From Asterionellopsis glacialis (lineage: Eukaryota > Bacillariophyta > Plagiogrammaphyceae > Rhaphoneidales > Asterionellopsidaceae), in NCBI GenBank assembly GCA_014885115.2, contig WKLE02002483.1, forward strand, positions 1-22,494: DNA of 22,494 nt, read 5' to 3'. Both the position numbers and the translations under genes were made by a program. Of this stretch, positions 8,368 through 19,800 are shown piece after piece (position 1 is the stretch's first letter; every line of letters begins with the position of its first letter). The notes under the pieces are model-generated. The model was not told where the DNA came from. It saw nothing but the letters and a program-made list of their open reading frames with translations, and ran no database searches.

Positions 8368-10592
8368 TTGAAGTAAAGGTAAACCATGCAGAATAGTACA
8401 GCCCGCAATTCAAATTCATGTAAGTAAATAGGTCCTAAATTAATAGCAGTAGGGGTATTCTCTCAAACGTACCTGTAATAGGTCCCATAATATTTTTACT
8501 TCGTAGAAATGTATGATACGCTTACGAGGGATAAATGGTGAGTTCAGGGTTAAATCCCTCCTAATCCCACAAAGTTAAAACAGGATCCTAATAATTTGAA
8601 AAATACATACCCACGTACCCCCGTACGATACACTAGATACCAGGAAGTCATTTTTTATTCGTATCAGGTACTCGTAGTGTTAAAAGTCGACATTTATTAT
8701 CCTATAATTAGAAAAAGGGATAGGTCCTAGAAGTTTTTTGGGGATCTGCAGAGTGTAGTCCTAAAACGAACCAACTGTTCAGTATCATATGTACTGTAAC
8801 TGGTAGGTCCTACAAGGAATGTACCCGTAGCTCTAGAGGTCTTACAGGTAGTCCCTACAGGACTAGCATCAACTGTACAACGTAGATTGGAGCATCTGAT
8901 CTATAATATACAAGATATGTAGTCACAAGGTACCCAGAATAGATAGTATTTTAAGAACTAGTACAGTGAAAGGTATAAAAATTATGGCACTAAAACTCAT
9001 ATATGATAAAAAAAACGCGAACAATCTCTTATTCATATGCCTTTGCCAGGAACAAAAAAATTACTTCTGGCAGCTATTTTTCATACATTGTGAGAAATAC
9101 GCAAAAATAATACGAAAAAAAATAATATGTACCTACATTTATTGTCATTGATAGTACTGAAAATGTGTACATAATTTTGCACTATGTAGAAATGAATGGC
9201 TTAATATCATGACTTCTACGATTGAATTTTAATATACACAAAAAGATCAACAAGCGAACCTCGTCGACAATAATAATGATACTATTTTTAAACTTCGCAC
9301 GATGATGTATCATAAATAATATCACCTATGTATTGGATTTTAGATACCCCAGAATATATCGTCAGATAACTTCAGAAATACATCGCTAATAACATATAAT
9401 AGAGTAAAAGTAAATAAGTGGTAATTGATATGCTGTTGTAAACGTGAATGATACCCAAAGATCTAGATTTTACTAATTGTAAATTATTAATATAATTGCA
9501 TAGAAGAGAACTCGTCGGAAAACGAAGCGAATCCCCAACGATGTCTACGAAGTGGATTATACCCTCTACTTATAGGTTTAATAAAGAATATAATGAACAA
9601 ATTGTTATGACATGATGCTATTTTTCTTGTTATATAATATAGTGAGGCGGACATTAAGGAAATTCGACAATCGCGAATTACCGGCTTTTTTGGCCATATT
9701 AAATTGGTAAAGATTTCGTGAGTCCTAGGTGTGTTGCTTCTTCTAAACATAGTATAATAAAGATGCCAAGAAATACGCCTTTTTGGCCATTATCCGCTGT
9801 GGCTTCTACGACCTTCTCTGGAGGACCGTTCTTTCTAATTCCCCAACTTCAAGTCGGCGTACATGTAGCGATTTAAAATGGCCCAATTACACACATACAC
9901 TATACTGTATTATAGTTTCTAAAGGAGGGACTTCTGAAGGAGATCGGGGTTAAATCTCTATACAGTCCTGAGTTTTGACTGTTCCTAAAAAAAGTACTGA
10001 TAAAATCGAAAATCCTTCTTGTTCTTTTCTACGCAGTGATATCCATGTCAGAATACAACAATAAGAACTGAAGCAAAACATGCTACTAAATGTTTCATTA
10101 CCGTATGCTTCACTCTTGATTTACAGTATTCGTGAGGATTCGACTTGGGTCCTTCCGGTAAACCTGTGAGAATCTATTGTACCTACTCTGGTACCGGTGT
10201 TGCAGGACTCTGAGTCCTGTGATGCATTATTAAAAAATACCAAAAGACTAGTTCTACAAAACGGGCACTTGATAATAATGGGGAGTTGAATCTCGACTCG
10301 CAAATGGAAGTGACATTGAAACGAATCTACCGGTATTGTAGAAAAGATATTTCCGTGAAACCAAATCGTGAAAGAACTTCTCCGTAAATCTTAGCTGGTA
10401 CTAAGTAATAATTAATTTGTGTCTGATTCATGTCCGACTGAAGTCTTATCGATGTCGTGTAAGTGTCCGATTGTGTTCATATCTGGTCATATACAGGATA
10501 GAAACTTCAAAAATGCCAGTCGTTCCACGTTATTCCTTGCTAATTACTAACTAGAGGTCTTACATTACTCATTACAGACAGGTATGTACCAT

Positions 10593-11085
10593 GTACCTGT
10601 AGTCCCTAAAACTGCAAATGGTACACGGTAACAGGTACATTACAGTTCTGTAAAAAGGATATACTGTACCAGGCACATGGTAGGTCCCTTCGCTTCTCTG
10701 GGGTACATTGGTACTATGTGACGAGGTCCTCTTGAGCCTGGTACAGGTACCTGGTACAGGTACTGAACCACAGGTACGTCAGGTATCTGTGCCCAGCAGT
10801 ACTTACTAACTACTTATCTGGCCAGGTTGTGCCGCTTATATATATCAGCAAAATTCACGAATAAAATGGATTCTTCAATGCGTTGTTATATAGTCGTACC
10901 TGGTATATACTTTTAAGTACCCTACGTGCTACGACTACTGGACTCCGAACGAATACAGGTATGATATGAGTACTGTACCATTGAACCAGTTTAAAACGAG
11001 CATAATTTAATACTGAGTACTCAGGTAAGACACAAGTTATGTAGCCCTACCTGACACTATAGTACCTTGGTTACCGTACAGGTAC
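10593..11085. repeat. Cluster of CAGGTAC/GTACCTG heptamers
   Basis: Exact heptamers on one strand or the other start at 10593, 10632, 10744, 10747, 10757, 10771, 10896 and 11079, with many one-base variants between them. The densest part is 10738-10777. It lies 270-760 bp upstream of the second kinase ATG. Confidence 0.6.
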
Positions 11086-11353
11086 TGTACCAGGTAGCAA
11101 TTATCGGATGCTTTTGTCACACAGTTTTGAAGAAAGGGGTGTTCTGTGTCTGCGACATTCGTTACTGTGTCGTCGTAAAATAATGTAAACAAAAAAAGTG
11201 CATGTATTATAAAAGTTAATTATTTGCTAGTTGAAAGAACAAAAAAGAACAGAGTGTCAGTGTCAGTGTTAGAACGAAAATACAAACAGGTCATTTTTTT
11301 GTCAAGTCGAAGTTTCCTTAGTTGTCCAACGATATTATTTTAATTTTTTGACA

Positions 11354-12811
11354 ATGGCTCCAAAGAGCGAAACGAGTCGTATGAAGGGAAGATCTAAAGC
11401 TATGGCTGGTGCAGATCCGCTATCTGCACGCATGGCGTTTAGATTAGCTTCACGTGTGGCAAAACACATGGAACTGTATTCATCGTTTATTGACAAGGAG
11501 AAAGAAGAAGCTATGCCAAGTTTTGAAGTTGACGAAATCGTCATGGGGAAACTATTAGGAAAAGGTGGTTTCAACAATGTATATACTTTGGAAAGCATTG
11601 ACCTCGGGCTAGACAATTCCAGCAAAAAAAGTGCTGAAAGACGTACAGCATTGGTAAAGAGTGCTTCTGCCAAAAAACTTGCTGTAAAGCTCCTGCAACC
11701 CAATATTATTCAAAACTCACGCGAATACAGTAATGGTGCGGCTGATCTTGTGGTTGAAACAAAATTATTGACAAGTATGACACCACATCCTAACATCATC
11801 CAGTTGCATGGACTTCCAGCAGCTGGTATTGGTGGGTTTTCTTCGGATAAATATGGATACTTTTTAATTTTAGATCGTCTCCATCAAACATTGGACAAAC
11901 GGATTGAGTCCTATCGAAAGGAACCCAAATCACACCAACGCACCCCAAGTAACATGTTGGAACGTTTAGAAATTGCATGCGACTTGTCATCTGCCCTATC
12001 ACATATACACAAGCACCACGTTGTATTTCGTGATCTCAAACCTGATAATGTTGGTTTTGACTTTCAGGGTACCCTTAAACTATTTGATTTTGGTCTCGCC
12101 AAGGAACTTGATCCTCGAGATCAGATTACATCCGATGAATACGTCATGACGGGTAAGACAGGTTCGCGAAGATATATGGCACCAGAGGTTGCCTTATCGC
12201 AACCCTACGGTTTGAGTGCAGATGTATACAGTTTTGCATTGTTGCTTTGGCAACTGTTGACGTTGAAAGAACCATATAAGGGAATGAACAGAGGTGAGCA
12301 TATGGAATTCGTCATGAAGGGACATGATCGACCTGAACTAAATAAGAAAAAATGGTCTTCCCAGTTGTGCAATATCTTGAGTTGGAGTTGGCATGGGGAT
12401 TACAAATTGCGACCACTCATGCCAGAAATCAAGAAAGCATTGAAACGTGAACTTTCGAGACAAGAAGAACAATTCATTGAAAGTCAATTTAGTAACAAGT
12501 TGAGCTTGCATAACAATACCACAAGTAAGCTCCACTCAACAATTTCTTGTGTTGAAAGACGATCAACATGGCATGCTCAATCTGACAAGCTCAAGTCGTC
12601 GTCGTCGTCGTCGTCAGCCAATCCAGACATTTCTCTCGTGGCAGCTTTTTACAATCAAGTTGAACGAGACTCAAGGGACAATAAATTGGTAAGCTGGAAT
12701 CATAGCTATCATGGTGACTCTTCTGATCCAATATTTTCAGCAAAAATGAAACAATTGAATGTGAATACTGTACTTAACGAAGCTATTGCACTTGTAGATG
12801 ATTATTTGTAA
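11354..12811 (+). CDS. TKL-like Ser/Thr protein kinase, FRD-loop family (paralog 2)
   Basis: A complete intronless kinase of 485 aa, ATG at 11354-11356 and TAA at 12809-12811. An upstream TTG at 11348 only extends the open frame. Key positions are the Gly-rich loop LGKGGFNNV (about 68-76), Lys112 in AVKLL, Glu135 in VETKLL, F225-R-D227-LKPDN232 with Phe in place of the HRD His, D245-F-G, APE at 276-278, DVYSFALLLWQ and LRPLM. It aligns along its whole length with the minus-strand kinase at 6759-8087, including the N-terminal block (LASRVAKHMELYSSFIDK against LAHRVVKDMESYSRIMDK) and the final helix (TVLNEAIALVDDYL). Differences are a longer tail with a Ser run encoded by (TCG)n near 12598-12615 and an insertion between the glycine loop and Lys112. 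The pair is divergent with 3.3 kb between. Substrate and role are unknown. Confidence 0.92.
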   Translation: MAPKSETSRMKGRSKAMAGADPLSARMAFRLASRVAKHMELYSSFIDKEKEEAMPSFEVDEIVMGKLLGKGGFNNVYTLESIDLGLDNSSKKSAERRTALVKSASAKKLAVKLLQPNIIQNSREYSNGAADLVVETKLLTSMTPHPNIIQLHGLPAAGIGGFSSDKYGYFLILDRLHQTLDKRIESYRKEPKSHQRTPSNMLERLEIACDLSSALSHIHKHHVVFRDLKPDNVGFDFQGTLKLFDFGLAKELDPRDQITSDEYVMTGKTGSRRYMAPEVALSQPYGLSADVYSFALLLWQLLTLKEPYKGMNRGEHMEFVMKGHDRPELNKKKWSSQLCNILSWSWHGDYKLRPLMPEIKKALKRELSRQEEQFIESQFSNKLSLHNNTTSKLHSTISCVERRSTWHAQSDKLKSSSSSSSANPDISLVAAFYNQVERDSRDNKLVSWNHSYHGDSSDPIFSAKMKQLNVNTVLNEAIALVDDYL

Positions 12812-12839
12812 ACTATCCTTACCTTTTGCTTCCTCGCAG

Positions 12840-13221
12840 TGCGCCGCATCTGTACGTACTAAACCTGTACAAAAGTTAACTAGAGATAATACTAAAAATG
12901 TTGATTTACATTGTGACTTTCTTGTGGATTGTTCATTGTTCTTTTTTGTCAGTGAAGAACAGCCACAGAGTTGTCGCCATCTTTCAGCTAAAAAGAGAAT
13001 GTATGATATGGCATGAGGAACAATAACTTGCACGAGATATCGGAATTTACCTTTTTCATACGTAAACAGGTGGCAATCCTCCAAAGGCACAGAATGTTCA
13101 TGAAATTCCAATGATGCGTCATCAACTGGAGTGTCTCAACGTAACGTGGCACAACGAAAAAAGTGCTTTCTGAATAAAGTTCATAAGGATTTCCGCATAT
13201 GTCAAAAGTGAAGCAGTGCAT
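12840..13221 (-). pseudogene. Possible decayed coding remnant, family not recognised
   Basis: On the minus strand, one frame (from 13221 down to about 13110) reads into a region where another frame (from 13111 leftwards) looks protein-like, for example VPLEDCHLFTYEKGKFRYL. A frameshift near 13110 would join them. No motif identifies a family, and both frames could be chance. I report it only because the two frames abut and have balanced composition. Confidence 0.15.
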
Positions 13222-14112
13222 TTAGATCTTCATGGTGTTCCATGTATACAAGAAATAATCACCTTGACTACAACATCTTCTGAATGCCATGGCATGGGAA
13301 AGGATGAACTTTGGCTCCATCATTGTCGATTGCGTCGGAAGCAATCTGCAAGAACAAATCTTGAAGCGTTCTTCTTGTCTTGTGTGTAGGCTATGGTACA
13401 TTTCCTACGGCAGATTGTTGACGGTACTTCCTAATCCAGAGTTCGCTTTTGTTGTGGTACGGTATCGATGGAATGCAGTATATTTCTTCACATTGTACCA
13501 TTCTCTCTGTCAGATACTCCCCTCATTTCCTATGATACTAAAAATTTATTACTTTTACAGTTGGCAATAATTACCCTTCGCTTGACGACGGTCGGTGTTC
13601 GTGTCGATTGTTGCTCATGGTGTCGTCGTGACCGACCGACGGATTTGCGCCAGGAGTATGTTCGTTTCGGAACGATATTTTCCCAACAAATGTATTGCAC
13701 GCGCCAGCCAGTTTTCGAACCATCTCTCTGTTCAAAATGAAATAGCTCGTGAGTAATGCGTAGGACCTACGTCCTCTGTGTACGAAAAAACACGGAAAGC
13801 AAGGGATTCTCTTGCGTAAAACATTCTCGTGTGTCTGCAATCAGCTTTCGGCACGGATTTTTTCCCGGAGGAATCAACTTTTTTTCGTATTTTAACCGGT
13901 AGAAGGTTAGAGAAACTAGAGTAGAGGAAAGGCAGTTACCTATGGTAATATCCATCCGAAAACCTCTCCAAGGGCAGGAAAAGATGAGTACAGTTCTAAC
14001 AAACAAACTAATTAACTTAATTAACTAACTGAGTAACTATTTGTAATGTTTACATGCTATAGGAAACCAATAACAAGGGGAGGTTGTGCAGTAGGCGAGT
14101 CGTACCATACGA

Positions 14113-14313
14113 TGACGTCAATCAACCATAGTACGTACGTACCGTGATGCAATGACATCACGGACGAGAATGTGTGATGATGCGCCGCATGCAAAAGAAC
14201 ATGCTAATGTCACAGATGAAGCACGTGCAGTGCCACTCCACAGCAGCATGACTCAAAGCATGATGCGTCACACCGGAACGCAGTGAGGTGCCGATCCAGC
14301 GGACTCTCATTGG
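14113..14313. promoter_or_regulatory. Cluster of CRE, G-box and CCAAT-like sites with a short hairpin
   Basis: TGACGTCA (a perfect CRE/bZIP palindrome) is at 14113-14120 and CACGTG (G-box) at 14222-14227. GCGTCA, the complement of TGACGC, is at 14265-14270, and ATTGG (inverted CCAAT) at 14309-14313. CCGTGATG (14142-14149) pairs with CATCACGG (14156-14163) around a six-base loop. TGACGT and TGACGC words are known as CO2/cAMP-responsive elements in diatom promoters. No intact gene starts nearby, so the assignment as a promoter is speculative. Confidence 0.25.
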
Positions 14314-14430
14314 CTGCCTCAGGGAGTTTGGGTCACATGGTAAAACCAAACTCTGCCAGAACCAAACTCTAAGTAGATTGGTCATAGGATCCCATACAAA
14401 AAATAGGTCCTGAAGACAAAACAATGATTG

Positions 14431-17400
14431 GCGAGTATTTTTTAGAACTAGTTAAAATAGCTCATAATTTAATCACTCTAACAAATTCTGCTCCCTTTTC
14501 TACTACTTTTCAAAATTGTTGTCAGCATAGTGCAGGTTGTTTAGAAGTACTACAAAAAACAAATCTAACTTTGCTCTTTAGGACAGCAGTTGGAGAGTGA
14601 AAAAAACCTGATGTTTTGTGGGATTTTTTGCTGTGGCCCACCCATCTATTCCTAAAGTCAAGAATGTCAAATTCTGCATCTGCAGAATCAGGGCATGAAG
14701 TCAAAACTTATTTCACATAAAATTAGATTGTTTCTTTAGCACAACCAATTGGGTCCTGAAATTGTCTACCCTCTCTTAATGCCTTTATGAAGATTGTTTA
14801 TTGTAATATGATTGGCAGACAGACTCAAGCTTGCCTGCTGTTACTCAGAATGTCTTTCATGTTATACCTTGCTACTAATAATTATATTTCTGATATTTAC
14901 AACAAAAGAAAATTGACCACCAGATCAGAGTTGTTCCATTAGGTGGACCACCAGTCCAGTACTGAACTGTGACATTGAATTTTTTAATCCAATTAATCAA
15001 AGCTAGTAATTTTGTGTATTATTTTTGGGGGGGTGGCGCGACGTACCATTTTACAATACCAATTTCTCTTTACACAGCCACTGGACCCTACTAATCACTG
15101 GTATGGTTCCATGCACAAGGAGCTTCTGCATGTAACCGTTGTACTGGTGTTTGGTAGTTAAAAATGGCTGTGTGTCAAGAAATCAGTACTGCAAACAGCA
15201 CCATTTTGTAAGATTGATCAGAAGAGATCTGGGTGCAACCACCAATTTTTGTCAGTTGGGTGAGCCTGCAATGCCAAAAAGTGTACTGGCCAAGTTGTGA
15301 TTGGATTCAATTCCAATACAAGTCAGCCATGCTGTAATACAAAATATTAACATATCCATATAAACAGGGTGTATATTCCAGTAGCATAAAATTATAAAAA
15401 TATAAATACATATATTGCAATTTTTCAAAGTACATCAAATTATCTATTCATGAATATGCTCATAATTTAAAAATATGATTTTTGGGTCTATGTGGAGTCT
15501 ATGGACCAAATGTCACAAGTTGGCTCACTTATTCCTGGAACACCTCATTATATCTTGATTGAAATAGTAAGCTCACAATTCTTTATATCATCAGCAGCAG
15601 ATAATAAAAGTCTTTTTCTTTGTATGTTCTTCTTATTATTTATCTGATTATTATGCTTTGCTGTCATCAACACTACCAATAGTGGCACAGGGTAGGTCCT
15701 CCATTGCAAAATCCCTGTTGAGATCAAAACTACTTAGCATGTGATTGGTATCAACTATTTTTTGTTTTCTTCTAACCACAGCAGTAATCACACAATGTGA
15801 AAGAACCTCATGTATTGAAGCTAAGTAGTAACACCTGGCCACCACCATTCAACTGTATATCATGGCTCAATACAATTGTCTATGATACACAAAATCAAAT
15901 TAAAATTTCAGGAGAGAAGTCTAAGAAACATATCAATGTAGTACTATACTAAATTTTGCAAAATTTTATTGCTTAGTTAGTTACACCTACTTTTATCTTT
16001 CATCCATTGTATCATTTTGTTATAGTATGAATATTTCTTTCCATAGTACATAATGTATCAATATAAGTAATGCTCTTGACTATATTTTAAAGGTTTGAAA
16101 GATCTTACCTATTGTTATTCATACTGCACAATCCCTTTTCTAATACCTTATCCACACCATAATATGATCATCTTGACAATAAGTTTCTCTATAGGTCTCA
16201 ACAATTTCCAAAGAACTGTTTGTATCTAAATTGTCAATTTTTTGAATAAACAGTTTCTATATATCAAATGTATTGATTCTTCACTTAATGTTGCCACATG
16301 CTTGTCTTGTAGTAAAGCTTCCAAGAATTTTAGGACCCACATAATTTCTTTAGAAAGATAGTTTGGATGTTTGCCTCTAGTACAATCATGAGACTAGTAG
16401 TTTTTCAAAAATATTATCACCAGAAGTTGACTCACAACGTATTCATAGTGAAGGGTATAATTGTGTTGTATGTAATAAGGCAATGGATAATATCTAAATC
16501 ATGCCTTTTTTTGGCTTAGAACAAGAAAGACTAGTATTTGAAATAGGAGACTTCAAGTCAAATGGCATATTACCATAACAGGTAGACTGTAGGTTATCCC
16601 ATTTTTGCTGAGCAGTATATTTTCTTCAAAATTACTATTAATACCACCATTTATGCTTCATCATCTTTCAAATATTGATTTTTGGGAAAACCCCTAGTAC
16701 CACACAACAAGCAACAATGATACTCTTCACTACATCAAATGCACCCAAAAGGCAAAAGATTGTAGCATCTTCCTAGACTCTGTAGATTCTTATGTTTAAC
16801 AATCACCAGCTACTCTCCCTACTGTCTTATGACAGAAACCAGCTGCAATGGTTGTAAGATTAAAAGATGCTCCTACAAAAATTGTTTATTGTTATTATAA
16901 TATTTTTGCCATATTACTAATGGTTTTGTATTGATGCTTCCAACCCTATAAACACCTTCATCTTTTTATTTCTTGCTGATGCTGACTAGTTTTGCAAGTA
17001 TACTCTAGCCTTCTTATGTATTGGAGTAGTACAGAGCAACCAAAAATTACTATATTCATTTATATTATACATACCTGATATCCTCATTCTACCTAAGAAA
17101 CCTTGCTAAGTAGGTAGTGATATCATATTATGACCATTGCACATTTCTTTAGCAAGAAGGAGAGAGAAGACTTCTTTGGAGAATACAATTTATTTAATTT
17201 TTTGAAAAAATCATGTGATGACATCAGCAGCAAATACAAGCAACACCAAAAATGTTAAGCTGGAAATTGCGCATGATGACAAGTCATCTTTTCAAGCTTT
17301 ATTTGAGCAATGGGTATTACTTGTTATGTGTTGCATGTTGCTTACTATGAGGTGAGAACTGTATGATAAAGTATATTTGTCTTAAAGATAGCATACCAAT

Positions 17401-17449
17401 ATCTTTAGAGGAAGAAAACATTCAGATAGGGTATTGTAAAGAGTAAAGA
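14431..17449. other. CpG-depleted, AT-rich stretch without an intact gene
   Basis: CpG is nearly absent here: none was seen between about 15138 and 16438, nor between about 16440 and 17269. Short frames such as minus 15651-15848 (65 codons, ATG start) and minus 14522-14704 (TTG start) have protein-like composition but no recognised family. A 45-codon frame from ATG 17218 ends at TGA 17353. These may be fragments of the mobile elements to the right. I see no LTR pair or terminal inverted repeat. Confidence 0.5.
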
Positions 17450-19275
17450 CTATGGTGGAAATGAAGTGGTCCATCTATACACTAAGTAAGGAAGAGAAGG
17501 AACTAAAGCAATTATTAGTCAAATTTGGGCACATACTGAAACAGGAAAAATGATGCTAATACAAATTAATCTACTTCAGGTCTATTCAGGAATCCAAGCA
17601 CCAGTTCTTTGACATGAGTCTATACCACCACCATTCCTACCAAAAAATCATTGGCTATCTTCCCAATGGATCTTCCTACATAGCATCAATGCAGGACTAA
17701 GGTTGACATAATCACCCACTGGCATGCATGAATGATGTTTACCTTTTGGATCTACTAACATTATCAACGAATCCAAAAATACAGGGAAAATGTAATGCAT
17801 GCATAGTACTATACTTGCAAATCATAACTCTAGTGGATTGTTCAAACCCAGAAGGCACACATCTGGAGAAAGAATGCATTCAAGGCATAAAATCCAAACA
17901 CAAACAATGGATGACAAGATGGCCAATCCATTTTTTACCACAGGAAACATGCTGGAAAGCATGGCAAAAATTTATTTGGACCCATCTGATAACTGATAGC
18001 AGATCAAGGCTAATTTACATAACACTCTGACCCTGGATACAACCATCTAGTACCCACATGGCATGGAATAATTATTACTACAATGAGACCACAAGGGATT
18101 TTTTCACAACAGACCATTTGCAATAAACCTACAGTCAACACAAATGTACTACTACCCTATGTACAAGACAAAGGTCCAACCTAAAATTTACTATTGAGTC
18201 CACACCATTCAACTACATACTGCCAATGGCAGTGCTGGCAATCATGAATCCATCATCAATCTCAATAACAGGACTAAGTAGTGACTGACACAGTCCACAT
18301 TCAATGAACAAGAGCATGGGACAACACCTGGTACTAATCAATCCTGTTGAAACAACCAGAGTACATACAATCTCTTCTTGCCAATGTAACTAGCAGTGAT
18401 CATGACAGAGAGGACTTTAACCAAGAACTTTAGCCAGACCAGTTACAATGCTGAACAGACAGAGGTTTACTGAATGGTAAAGGTATGTAGGGCTGGGTAA
18501 TCCAGGGCAAAAAGGTGGATATCCATGGATCTGGACACATGATAGGAACTAATTTATCAACCTCGTGTCCAGAAATGTTTGCAGTCTGGGCAGTTCTCAA
18601 TTATCTCTGGATACATCACCTTCAATCACCACTTCCAACAGGAGCACTTCCTAATGGCTTAGACAGCAAAGCATGCACAAAACAGGTAGCAACAAATATG
18701 CCATCTCATGCTACACTACAAATCCATAACAAGTTTGACATTGAAAGTGAAATCAAGATACTCCAATATGGCCTCCCAATAAACTTCAGCTACCATTGGG
18801 TCAAGGTACATCAAGATGAAACCTTAGACCAAGAGGATTTATATACAGATGTATCATTGAATATCATTGCCAATTCACTATCAACAAACCAAAGACAAAA
18901 ACCACCACTACAACATGAGGATCACCAACTCCCACACAAACAGGTATCCCTGTGGATCAAAGGAAAAAAGATTCACTGCGAGATTGATTAACAAATCCAT
19001 GTTGTGTATCATGGCAAGGCCTTGAAACAATACATCATGGATAAAAACAACTGGGATAATGATGTCTTCTCTTGGATAGACTGGCCAGCCTAGGTGAGTG
19101 CACTTAAAAAGGAGAGAAGATCTGACAAGCAATGCTAATCTTCACACTGCAGCATGGAGCAACAGGTTCAACTCCCATGTTTCCTAAATCTGTTTAGGAT
19201 GCAATATTGCTACTGAAATGCAAGCCCATGCATGTACCTGCCTGGCTTGTCATTGCATACAGTCTCAAAATGAAT
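17450..19275 (+). pseudogene. Decayed retroelement ORF with RNase H-like domain
   Basis: Protein-like segments run in order but in different frames. They are about 17571-17720 (an YSGIQAPVL stretch broken by TGA 17610), 17728-18030 (VLYLQIITLVD, then a Trp-rich ETCWKAWQKFIWTHL), and 18515-18991. The last resembles RNase H-like domains of RT elements: GSGHMIGTNLSTSCPEMFAVW, then FDIESEIKILQ, then HWVKVHQDE and LNIIANSLS. A Cys/His cluster (CLGCNIATEMQAHACTC) at 19191-19241 resembles the C-terminal zinc-binding end of such proteins. Three frames and several stops make it non-functional as written. Relation to a diatom family of RT/RNase H proteins is from memory and untested; the RT domain itself is not recognised. 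CpG is almost absent. Confidence 0.5.
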
Positions 19276-19800
19276 ATCAACTGACTCTAATAAGGTGTCA
19301 CATAAACAGAAGTTACCATTATATATTAATATTATGAAATATAACACTAAATTTAGTAGTATCATATATGTTTTCCATTGTATTGGTATTATCATAATGT
19401 TAAAAACTGTTATATTCACCCATTATATAATGTGACAGCATTTTACTACTTTTCCACTTGATCATGGGCTGGCCAACTCCCTCATCAACCCATTATATTA
19501 TAGGTTCAGCATTAAATTTTCTAATATTTATTTTCATAATATGATCTTAATATATAATGATATATCTGGGACTCTTTTCTCTCTTTTTATCCAGGTTATT
19601 TCACATGCTGCCTATCATTTCTCCTTTTTTCTGTACTATAACTACTTGAACTGGTCCTGCTGTTCTTTTTTCTTCTCTAAATGGACCTCCAGTAGGCCTT
19701 TTCCACTAGCCCACTCTCTCTTTGAACACTGTCTTCTTCTTTTCTCCAACATGCATTTGCTCAACTGTTCTCCCCTCATTCATTCCCACTATAAATTACA
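19276..19800. other. Intergenic, AT-rich, between two element relics
   Basis: These 525 bases carry long AT-rich runs to about 19560, then a pyrimidine-rich stretch of TTTCTC/CTTTTT tracts up to the ATG at 19801. The pyrimidine-rich part may be the leader of the transposase ORF. No terminal inverted repeat was found. Confidence 0.45.

Larger units (their letters stand above)
8088..11353. other. 3.3-kb divergent intergenic region between two kinase paralogs, rich in short palindromic motifs
   Basis: No convincing gene is seen on either strand. The longest frame (9487-9750, minus) has no family signature. About 8340-8900 carries repeated TAGGTCCTA words, and about 10560-11100 carries repeated CAGGTAC/GTACCTG words. 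About 8900-9480 is very AT-rich. The ends must hold both kinase promoters. A short GTCAGT(G) repeat lies near 11256-11270, about 90 bp before the second kinase ATG. Confidence 0.6.
12812..14430. other. 1.6-kb stretch with no clear gene; possible coding remnant and motif cluster
   Basis: Downstream of the second kinase I see no complete gene. A minus-strand remnant at about 12840-13220 and a regulatory-motif cluster at 14113-14313 are listed separately. TAGGACCTA occurs at 13761-13769. Around 13580-13645 the words GACGGTCGGT and ACCGACCGACGG form an inverted pair. AACCAAACTCT is repeated at 14344-14354 and 14360-14370. CpG is frequent up to about 14300 and then drops sharply. Confidence 0.55.

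Noticed and set aside
9487..9750. 87-codon minus-strand ORF with an ATG in the kinase intergenic region
   Set aside because: It has no recognisable motif, unusual Ile/Phe/Arg composition, lies in AT-rich DNA, and nothing near it supports expression.
11335..11703. 122-codon minus-strand frame
   Set aside because: It is antisense to the N-terminal part of the second kinase, whose conserved motifs make the plus strand the coding one.
13571..13840. 89-codon minus-strand and 90-codon plus-strand frames
   Set aside because: They are mutual shadows with no motif; the inverted GGTCGGT/ACCGACC words explain part of the open frame.
15661..15684. CACTA word near a TAGTG, as a CACTA-element terminus
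   Set aside because: CACTACCAATAGTG is a local palindrome. No matching inverted end or 3-bp target duplication was found beyond the transposase relic.
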